From NCBI GenBank assembly GCA_905215115.1, contig CAJMOP010000027.1, forward strand, positions 1-20,957: 20,957 nt of DNA, written 5' to 3'. Origin of the DNA: an uncultured bacterium. Its GTDB lineage: Bacteria; Actinomycetota; Coriobacteriia; Coriobacteriales; Coriobacteriaceae. Within the stretch, counting starts at the first letter, position 1, and each line of letters begins with the position of its first letter. Below the pieces are notes generated by a model, which saw nothing but the letters and a program-made list of their open reading frames with translations, was not told the DNA's origin and did not search any database. The position numbers and the translations under genes were made by a program. This document shows, piece after piece, positions 16,127 through 20,957 of the stretch.

Positions 16127-16831
16127 CTAGCGCTCGTCCACGAGCTTGGCGACGAGGGCTTTGAGCTCGGCCACCTCTCGCTCGAGTTCCTTGACGCGAC
16201 GGGCGTTTTCGTTGATGCCCTGGCGGTTGAGGGCGCTCTGCTCGGCGGCATCGTCGGGCATGTACTCGCGATGCTGCTTGGCGTCGAAGCTCTCCTCGAA
16301 CACGCGGCAGCCGTTGCGCTTGATGATGCGCCCGGGCACGCCCACGACGGTGCAGTTGTCGGGCACGTCCTTGACGACGACCGAGTTGCCGCCGATCTTG
16401 ACGTTGTCGCCAATGTGGATGTTGCCAAGCACCTTGGCGCCCGTGCCCACCGTGACATTGTTGCCCAGGGTGGGATGGCGTTTGCCGGTCTCGTTGCCGG
16501 TACCGCCGAGTGTGACGCCTTGGTAGAGCACGCAGTTGTCGCCCACAATGGTGGTCTCGCCGATGACAACGCCCATGGCGTGGTCGATAAAGAAATGTTT
16601 GCCGATCTGTGCAGCGGGATGAATCTCGACGCCGGTGATGTGGCGGGTGATTTGCGAGAGCACCCGGGCGAGCGAGCGATGGCCGTGCTCCCACAGCCAG
16701 TGCTCGGGCACGTGGTTCCACTTGGCGTGCAGGCCGGGGTACGAAAGAAAAATGACCAGACCGTTTTGCGCGGCGGGGTCCTGCGCTTGGACGGTCTTGA
16801 TGTCCTCGCGAATGGTATTGATAAAGCTCAC
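16127..16831 (-). CDS. cysE: Serine O-acetyltransferase
   Basis: 234 residues. It acetylates serine with acetyl-CoA, the committed step of cysteine synthesis. SYPGLHAKWNH is followed by left-handed beta-helix hexapeptides: IHPAAQIGKHFFIDHAMGVVIGE with the catalytic His, YQGVTLGGTG, KRHPTLGNNVTVG and VVGVPGRIIKR. It is the short form lacking most of the N-terminal helical domain of the E. coli enzyme, as in Bacillus. After the fold there is an extra tail of about 50 residues ending in a heptad-like helix (ARRVKELEREVAELKALVAK), probably a coiled coil. The start is GTG 16831, with GGGAGGG about 7 nt upstream. No cysK adjoins it. Confidence 0.94.
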   Translation of the reverse strand: MSFINTIREDIKTVQAQDPAAQNGLVIFLSYPGLHAKWNHVPEHWLWEHGHRSLARVLSQITRHITGVEIHPAAQIGKHFFIDHAMGVVIGETTIVGDNCVLYQGVTLGGTGNETGKRHPTLGNNVTVGTGAKVLGNIHIGDNVKIGGNSVVVKDVPDNCTVVGVPGRIIKRNGCRVFEESFDAKQHREYMPDDAAEQSALNRQGINENARRVKELEREVAELKALVAKLVDER

Positions 16832-16860
16832 TGGCCGCCCTCCCTCAGCGCCGTGACAAT

Positions 16861-16900
16861 GCGATTCAATAAAGTATAGCGATTCGCTAGGGATTAAGAA
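16861..16900 (-). promoter_or_regulatory. Promoter region of cysE with a direct repeat
   Basis: On the minus strand TATACT (16878-16873) is a good -10; the -35 (TTCTTA, about 16900-16895) is weak. GCGATTC occurs at 16861-16867 and again at 16879-16885, directly flanking the -10, a possible regulator site. Confidence 0.4.
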
Positions 16901-16975
16901 GGGCGATCTTGCTTTGCTTTGGGCGACAAGTGTCAGTTATGCAAACTTGCTGGTAATGGAGTCATGCTTTTGTGG

Positions 16976-17009
16976 GGTTGCGCACGAGGGGGCGCCGCAA
17001 CCGTATACT
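16976..17009 (+). promoter_or_regulatory. Promoter of dedA with an inverted repeat
   Basis: TATACT at 17004-17009 is a good -10. GGTTGCG (16976-16982) and CGCAACC (16996-17002) are perfect inverted copies spanning the -35 to spacer region; no consensus -35 is present. Confidence 0.45.
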
Positions 17010-17055
17010 GGTCAACTTGGACGTGTCCGCGCCCACAACTGAGAGGTTTAACTTC

Positions 17056-17703
17056 ATGGGTTTCATTAATTTTATCGCCGAGCTGCTTAAGGATCCGCGC
17101 ACTGCGATCGCCAGCTGGATCGCCGCTGGCCCGCTCATGGCCTACGGCTGCGTGTTCCTAATTATCTTTATCGAGACGGGCGTGGTGTTCTTCCCGTTCC
17201 TTCCCGGCGATTCGCTGCTGTTTGCCTCGGGCTTCTTTGCCCACAACGGCGGCTTTAACATCGTGGCCCTGCTGGCCGTCGCATGGGCCGCAGCCATCCT
17301 GGGCGATCAGTGCAACTTTATGATCGGCCACTTCTTTGGCCGCAAGATCATCGCCTCGGGCAAGGTAAAGGCCATGACGCCCGAGCGCATCAAAAAGTCC
17401 GAGGATTTCCTGGATAAGTGGGGCCATCTGGCCATCTTCCTCGGTCGCTTCTTCCCGTTTATTCGCACCTTTGTGCCTTTTATCGCCGGCATGGGCGGCA
17501 TGCACTGGCGCAACTTTGTCATCTTTAACGTGCTGGGTGGCATTACCTGGTCGACGGTCTTTACGCTGCTGGGCTACTTCTTTGGCGGCATCCCCTTTGT
17601 GCAGGAGCACTTTGAGCTGCTGATTATCGGCATCGTCGCCGTGTCGATTATCCCGACCGTGGTCGGCCTGGTTAAGGCAAAGCTGGGCAAAAAGAACGCC
17701 TAG
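17056..17703 (+). CDS. DedA-family inner-membrane protein
   Basis: 215 residues with about five or six hydrophobic segments. Family marks are FIETGVVFFPFLPGDSLLF (about 38-56), GRFFPFIRTFVPFIAGM (about 133-149) and the C-terminal GYFFGGIPFVQEHF. DedA proteins are half-transporter-like membrane proteins linked to lipid-carrier (undecaprenyl phosphate) recycling and to envelope and proton-motive-force homeostasis. The Glu, Asp and Arg residues considered important in the family are present (E of ETG, D of PGDS, R of GRFFP and IRTF). ATG 17056 follows GAGAGG; the frame is open to 16972 through the promoter region and is rejected there. Monocistronic. Confidence 0.9.
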   Translation: MGFINFIAELLKDPRTAIASWIAAGPLMAYGCVFLIIFIETGVVFFPFLPGDSLLFASGFFAHNGGFNIVALLAVAWAAAILGDQCNFMIGHFFGRKIIASGKVKAMTPERIKKSEDFLDKWGHLAIFLGRFFPFIRTFVPFIAGMGGMHWRNFVIFNVLGGITWSTVFTLLGYFFGGIPFVQEHFELLIIGIVAVSIIPTVVGLVKAKLGKKNA

Positions 17704-17731
17704 TCCGAGCTAGCGCGCAAACCGTGCCGTT

Positions 17732-17763
17732 GAGGCCCGTCACCGATTACGGTGGCGGGCCTC
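17732..17763 (+). terminator. Hairpin terminator of dedA
   Basis: GAGGCCCGTCACC (17732-17744) pairs with GGTGGCGGGCCTC (17751-17763) with one U-G wobble in plus-strand RNA. The T content after it is low (TCTAGCTT), so efficiency is uncertain. Confidence 0.65.
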
Positions 17764-17804
17764 TCTAGCTTCGGTCAAATGAAAATACTTTAGTTAGTTA
17801 AAGA

Positions 17805-17839
17805 AAAACGTTTTATCCGATGCGTGTGCGGAGTACAAT
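17805..17839 (+). promoter_or_regulatory. Promoter of ilvE overlapped by an AAAACGTTTT palindrome
   Basis: TACAAT at 17834-17839, with the -35 position TTTTAT (17811-17816) 17 bp upstream. The perfect 10-bp palindrome AAAACGTTTT (17805-17814) covers that -35, suiting a repressor or activator with a central-CG operator. Confidence 0.5.
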
Positions 17840-17846
17840 CTCGTGC

Positions 17847-17918
17847 ATGCGAATCGACGTGTCATCGGCTTTGATGTCGTCCGCGTGTCCCGTCCGGCTC
17901 TACGCTCCGGGCGTGTGA
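17847..17918 (+). CDS. Possible 23-residue leader peptide in the ilvE leader
   Basis: An ATG at 17847 lies at or within a base or two of the predicted transcription start (about 17846) and opens a 23-codon frame ending in TGA at 17916. It would be a leaderless upstream frame. It holds scattered Ile, Val and Leu codons but no run of them, and I see no clear antiterminator or terminator pair after it. It may be chance. Confidence 0.2.
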   Translation: MRIDVSSALMSSACPVRLYAPGV

Positions 17919-17992
17919 CGTTGCGACGCGGTCGGCCCCGGTCCTTGCGTGCGGGTTCGCGAGTATGCAACTGTGTATGTAAGGAGCGACAT

Positions 17993-19045
17993 ATGACTGT
18001 CGAGAAGAAGGATATCGATTGGGGTAGCCTCGGCTTTGGCTACATGAAGACCGATTACAGCTACGAGGCTCATTGGAAGGATGGCGAGTGGGACGAGGGC
18101 GGCCTGACCACCGACCACACCCTGCATGTCTCCGAGTGCGGTGGCATCTTCCATTACTGCCAGGAGGTCTTTGAGGGCCTGAAGGCCTACACCGCCGAGG
18201 ACGGCAGCATCGTCTGTTTCCGTCCCGACATGAACGCTGAGCGTATGTACAACTCTGCGCAGCGCCTCGAGATGCCCCCGTTCCCCAAGGACAAGTTTGT
18301 CGAGGCCGTCAAGCAGGTCGTCTCTGCCAATGCCGCATGGGTTCCGCCCTTCGGCTCTGGCGCAACCCTGTATGTGCGTCCGTTTATGATCGGCTCCGGT
18401 GACGTAATCGGCGTGGCTCCCGCTCCTGAGTACACGTTCCGCATTCTCGTGACCCCGGTCGGTCCGTACTTTAAGGGCGGCCTTAAGCCCGTCAAGCTGC
18501 GCGTTTCCGAGTACGACCGCGCCGCACCGCACGGCACCGGCAACATCAAGGCCGGCCTCAACTACGCCATGTCCCTGAAGCCCACGATGGAGGCTCACCG
18601 CGAGGGTTATGCCGAGAACCTGTATCTCGACTCCGAGTCCCGCACCTATGTCGAGGAGACCGGTGGCGCTAACGTCCTGTTCGTGAAGGAGGACGGCACG
18701 CTCGTCGTTCCTCAGTCGCACACCGACTCCATCCTGCCCTCCATCACCCGCCGTTCGCTCGTTCAGGTTGCTCAGGACCTGGGCATAACCGTCGACCAGC
18801 GCCCCGTCGAGTGGGCCGAGGTTAAGGCCGGCACCTTCGTCGAGTGCGGTCTGTGCGGCACCGCTGCCGTCATCTCCCCGGTGGGCGAGATCGACAACAA
18901 GGTTTACGGCGCCGACGAGACCGTGACCTTCCCGGCTGGTTACACCGAGATTGGCCCCGTGATGAAGAAGCTCCGCGAGACCCTGACTGGTATCCAGTCC
19001 GGTGCTGTCGAGGATAAGCACAACTGGGTCTATACCGTGGCGTAA
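17993..19045 (+). CDS. ilvE: Branched-chain amino-acid aminotransferase
   Basis: 350 residues, the length of the larger bacterial/eukaryotic BCAT form. It interconverts leucine, isoleucine and valine with their 2-oxo acids, using PLP and glutamate/2-oxoglutarate. VFEGLKAY (about 60-67) and FRPDMNAERM are early family motifs. The PLP lysine is Lys186 in GNIKAGLNYA. YVEETGGANVLFV and the GLCGTAAVISPVGEI phosphate-binding block follow. ATG 17993 has AAGGAG 6 nt upstream. The frame is open back to 17843, but the family N-terminus and ribosome site favour 17993, leaving a leader of about 147 nt. No ilv or leu genes adjoin it. Confidence 0.95.
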   Translation: MTVEKKDIDWGSLGFGYMKTDYSYEAHWKDGEWDEGGLTTDHTLHVSECGGIFHYCQEVFEGLKAYTAEDGSIVCFRPDMNAERMYNSAQRLEMPPFPKDKFVEAVKQVVSANAAWVPPFGSGATLYVRPFMIGSGDVIGVAPAPEYTFRILVTPVGPYFKGGLKPVKLRVSEYDRAAPHGTGNIKAGLNYAMSLKPTMEAHREGYAENLYLDSESRTYVEETGGANVLFVKEDGTLVVPQSHTDSILPSITRRSLVQVAQDLGITVDQRPVEWAEVKAGTFVECGLCGTAAVISPVGEIDNKVYGADETVTFPAGYTEIGPVMKKLRETLTGIQSGAVEDKHNWVYTVA

Positions 19046-19061
19046 GCTGCCATAGCTGTTC

Positions 19062-19186
19062 GGCCCGAGGGCAACCTACCTTTCCGGCGCGTCCTCGGAC
19101 ATGAAAGAACCTCCGCTGCGCACTTCGTGCGGCGGAGGTTCTTTCGTCCTGCGGAGTGCGCCGGAAAGGAAGGTTGCCCTCGGGCC
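19062..19186. repeat. 125-nt near-perfect palindrome (giant hairpin) after ilvE
   Basis: Outer arms 19062-19090 and 19158-19186 match at 28 of 29 positions. After an asymmetric unpaired section, inner arms 19103-19116 and 19132-19145 pair perfectly over 14 bp and are capped by GCAC-TTC-GTGC (19120-19130). It lies in the 301-bp gap between convergent ilvE and lemA and is followed by two more hairpins. No T-run follows it and I see no flanking target duplication. It could be a terminator, a small non-autonomous element or a structured RNA. Confidence 0.75.
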
Positions 19187-19239
19187 TGCGTTACCTCGGC
19201 GCTGCCGTTACGGGCAATATAGATCTGAATTAAAGATGG

Positions 19240-19261
19240 CGCGCGGCCTTTTGGCCGCGCG
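19240..19261. terminator. Strong GC hairpin, possible terminator
   Basis: CGCGCGGCC (19240-19248), loop TTTT, then GGCCGCGCG (19253-19261): a perfect 9-bp stem. No clean T-run follows on either strand, so its role as a second terminator for ilvE is tentative. Confidence 0.45.
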
Positions 19262-19276
19262 TTGTGCGTGGATACG

Positions 19277-19306
19277 AAAAGGGCCCAAGGTTTGTGCCTT
19301 GGGCCC
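19277..19306 (-). terminator. Intrinsic terminator of lemA
   Basis: On the minus strand a perfect 10-bp stem (19306-19297 with 19290-19281) and 6-nt loop are followed by TTTT at 19280-19277. It lies about 40 bp after the lemA stop codon. Confidence 0.85.
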
Positions 19307-19346
19307 CAAAGGGTTGATGAACTGGCTTAAGACTCGGCCTTGTTGT

Positions 19347-19898
19347 TTAGAACTTGACGGTCGGGGCCTGGCGGGCTGCTTCGGCGGCCTCGAAGCCCTG
19401 GCGCTCCTTAAACTGGAAGATGCCGGCAAAGATGACAGCCGGGAACGTCTGAATGGCGTTATTGTAGCTGAGCACGCAATCGTTGTAGCTCTGGCGTGCA
19501 TAGCTAATCTTGTTCTCAGTATCCTCGAGCGATGCCTGCAGCTGCGTAAAGTTGGTGTTCGCCTTAAGGTCGGGGTAGGCCTCGGCTACGGCGAAGAGCT
19601 GGCGCAGCGCACCGGTCAGCACGTTGTCGGCTTCCATTTTGGCCTCGGGCGTGGTGGCCTTGACGGCGGTGTTACGCGCGCTGATCACGGCGGAGAGCGT
19701 CTCCTGCTCGTGCTTGGCGTAGCCCTTGACGGTCTCGACCAGGTTGGGGATCAGGTCGTTGCGGCGCTGCAGCTGCGTATCGATGTTCTGCCAAGCGTTA
19801 TCGATGCGGTTACGCTTGGTGACCATGTTGTTGTAGATGCCGGCGATGGCGCAGACAATCACAATGACAACAACGATGCCGATGATGACGGTAATCAT
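19347..19898 (-). CDS. lemA: LemA-family membrane-anchored protein
   Basis: 183 residues. One N-terminal membrane helix (about 2-22, VIIGIVVVIVIVCAIAGIY) is followed by the LemA helical-bundle core: NNMVTKRNRIDNAWQNIDTQLQRRNDLIPNLVETVKGY, then EQETLSAVISARN and YPDLKANTNFTQLQ. The family is widespread and its function is poorly defined; the soluble helical part is placed outside or inside depending on the model. In many genomes it adjoins a TPM-domain or M48 peptidase gene, which is absent here. ATG 19898 has GGAGA upstream. Transcribed alone, divergent from the TetR gene. Confidence 0.92.
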   Translation of the reverse strand: MITVIIGIVVVIVIVCAIAGIYNNMVTKRNRIDNAWQNIDTQLQRRNDLIPNLVETVKGYAKHEQETLSAVISARNTAVKATTPEAKMEADNVLTGALRQLFAVAEAYPDLKANTNFTQLQASLEDTENKISYARQSYNDCVLSYNNAIQTFPAVIFAGIFQFKERQGFEAAEAARQAPTVKF

Positions 19899-19945
19899 GA
19901 TGTCTCCGTTTCGAATGGCCGCGGCGGCATGCGCCAGCTGCCGTT

Positions 19946-19967
19946 GGTATAACGCTACTAGTATACC
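19946..19967. promoter_or_regulatory. lemA promoter with inverted repeat
   Basis: Minus-strand -10 TATACT at 19965-19960. GGTATA (19946-19951) and TATACC (19962-19967) are perfect inverted copies 10 bp apart, covering the -10 and probable start site. GCAA-CGTT-TTGC lies just upstream at 19969-19980. The -35 is weak. Confidence 0.4.
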
Positions 19968-20097
19968 CGCAACGTTTTGCCGTACCGAACTTTCCGGTAA
20001 GCGTTATGTTTTCGGCGGGGTCGGCACCGGGGCAAAGCGCGCGAGGTACAGGTGTAAGATATGCGACAGATTGACGAGTGTTGTCTTTGCCCTGAGG

Positions 20098-20694
20098 ATG
20101 GCGATACCAGTGGACCTTCGCATTAAGAAAACCTACCGTGCCCTGTTCGATGCTTTCACCGAGCTTCTCGAGGAGCATCGTTTTGAGGACCTGACGGTTG
20201 CCATGCTGTGCGACCGCGCCATGATTCGCCGCACGACGTTCTACAAGCACTTTCGCGACAAGAACGACTACTTTGCCTTTTATATCGATGAGCTCATGTC
20301 CGGCTTGCCGCAAAAACAGCCCGATGAGGCCGGCACAGTGTCTGCCGAGGACGTGCGCGCGCTTCGGCACGCGATTTTGGACGATGCCATGGACCTGATT
20401 CTGGCCCATGAGCAGCTCATGGACAACATTTTGGCGAGCAGCATGTCGGGAATGCTGACCAACGTTATTTGCGACCGCATTGCCCGCTCCATCCGCGAGC
20501 GTGTGATGAACGTGCTTGCCGAGGATGCCCTGGCCCCCGTGTCACTCGAGACGACGTCTGAGTTTGTCGCCGGCGGTATTATTCGACTTTTCACGATATG
20601 GTGGGAATCGGGCCACGATCTTGAGCGTCGACCCGAGATGGCCGACGTGGTCGATGCGCTGTTTGAGCGGACCATGACACCGGTGCATCACTAA
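20098..20694 (+). CDS. TetR/AcrR-family transcriptional regulator
   Basis: 198 residues. The N-terminal helix-turn-helix covers about residues 8-55: TYRALFDAFTELLEEHRFEDLTVAMLCDRAMIRRTTFYKHFRDK, with the typical TFYxHF recognition helix. The C-terminal ligand or dimer domain is unassigned, resembling the form common in Gram-positive bacteria. The start is uncertain: ATG 20098 has GAGG directly abutting it, GTG 20110 has it 12 nt away, and the conserved helix starts just after both. It is divergent from lemA over about 200 bp, so lemA is a possible but unproven target. It ends 3 bp before the CCA end of the opposing tRNA. Confidence 0.88.
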   Translation: MAIPVDLRIKKTYRALFDAFTELLEEHRFEDLTVAMLCDRAMIRRTTFYKHFRDKNDYFAFYIDELMSGLPQKQPDEAGTVSAEDVRALRHAILDDAMDLILAHEQLMDNILASSMSGMLTNVICDRIARSIRERVMNVLAEDALAPVSLETTSEFVAGGIIRLFTIWWESGHDLERRPEMADVVDALFERTMTPVHH

Positions 20695-20697
20695 AAG

Positions 20698-20787
20698 TGG
20701 CGGAGAGAGGGGGATTCGAACCCCCGGAACGCTCTCGCGCTCAACGGTTTTCAAGACCGCCGCATTCAACCGCTCTGCCATCTCTCC
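20698..20787 (-). tRNA. tRNA-Ser (anticodon TGA)
   Basis: A 7-bp acceptor stem GGAGAGA/TCTCTCC (20787-20781 with 20708-20702), discriminator G at 20701 and genomically encoded CCA at 20700-20698. The anticodon loop CTTGAAA gives TGA (complement of 20751-20753). A long variable arm and the TTCGAAT T-loop complete a serine tRNA. Confidence 0.96.
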
Positions 20788-20838
20788 GTGAGTCGTAATG
20801 ATAGCATCGTTTTGAATTTGCAACAGGGAAGGCGAACG

Positions 20839-20957
20839 ATGACGATCACCGAAATCGACGAGAAGTTCATGCGCGAGGCGCTGGCGGAGGCTCGCGCCGC
20901 TGCTGCGGTGGGCGAGGTGCCCATCGGAGCCGTAGTGGTGCGCGACGGCGAGATCGT
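20839..20957 (+). CDS. tadA: tRNA adenosine(34) deaminase TadA (cut by window end)
   Basis: The first 39 codons are visible: MTITEIDEKFMREALAEARA, then GEVPIGAVVVRDGEI, the typical N-terminus of TadA. TadA makes inosine at the wobble position of tRNA-Arg(ACG). The zinc-binding HAE and PCxxC motifs lie beyond the window, so a related cytidine/guanine deaminase cannot be fully excluded, though VGEVPIGAVVV is characteristic. GGGAAGG precedes ATG 20839. Its position beside a tRNA gene is a common arrangement. Confidence 0.85.
   Translation, partial: MTITEIDEKFMREALAEARAAAAVGEVPIGAVVVRDGEI

Noticed and set aside
17840..17992. T-box riboswitch or classical attenuator upstream of ilvE
   Set aside because: No T-box sequence, no run of branched-chain codons and no terminator/antiterminator pair could be seen.
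19062..19186. Terminal inverted repeats of an insertion sequence
   Set aside because: No transposase reading frame lies between the arms and no flanking target duplication is visible; it is a hairpin, not an intact insertion sequence.

Overview
The window is an ordinary stretch of chromosome from a high-GC bacterium that uses strong Shine-Dalgarno sites. Its codon use is GC-rich, the lactate-racemase maturation gene larE and a heterodimeric ABC exporter are present, and intergenic hairpins are frequent. Together these suggest a gut actinobacterium of the Coriobacteriia, most likely a Collinsella relative. This taxonomic call is an inference from gene style, not from a marker gene. I see no prophage, CRISPR array, transposase or plasmid functions.

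Layout. 1-514 (-): 5' part of larE. 688-1338 (+): HAD phosphatase. 1540-2745 (-): AAA_14/DUF4143 ATPase, more AT-rich than its neighbours, behind an AT-rich leader. 2959-4092 (-): LacI-type repressor. 4405-6252 (+): glmS. 6369-7100 (-) and 7264-8298 (+): a divergent GntR/FCD regulator and YeiH-family transporter. 8565-9782 (+): a regulator built like a sigma-54 activator but with its ATPase motifs decayed. 9867-10442 (+): an unrecognised single-pass membrane protein. 10506-11027 (-): nitroreductase. 11323-11613 (+): an unrecognised 96-residue protein. 11795-16015 (+): an operon of a MarR regulator and two asymmetric ABC exporter half-transporters. 16127-16831 (-): cysE. 17056-17703 (+): DedA. 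17993-19045 (+): branched-chain aminotransferase. 19347-19898 (-): LemA. 20098-20694 (+): TetR-type regulator. 20698-20787 (-): tRNA-Ser(TGA). 20839-end (+): start of tadA.

How it works together. Most genes are single transcription units with their own promoter and hairpin terminator. The only clear operon is marR-ABC-ABC, which looks like a self-regulated drug or peptide exporter. The other genes serve cell-wall amino-sugar supply (glmS), cysteine and branched-chain amino-acid metabolism (cysE, ilvE), membrane upkeep (DedA) and translation (tRNA-Ser, tadA). Several regulators (LacI, GntR, TetR) have no obvious local target beyond, at most, one divergent neighbour.

The less ordinary content is mostly non-coding. 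A near-identical 50-bp inverted repeat flanks glmS. Each copy is a hairpin with GGGACAGG (or a one-base variant) in the loop, and a third hairpin has a different stem around the same loop. A 125-nt near-perfect palindrome lies behind ilvE, and a nested multi-hairpin element lies between yeiH and the decayed activator. A 13-bp motif containing AAACGTTTT recurs in two unrelated promoter regions.
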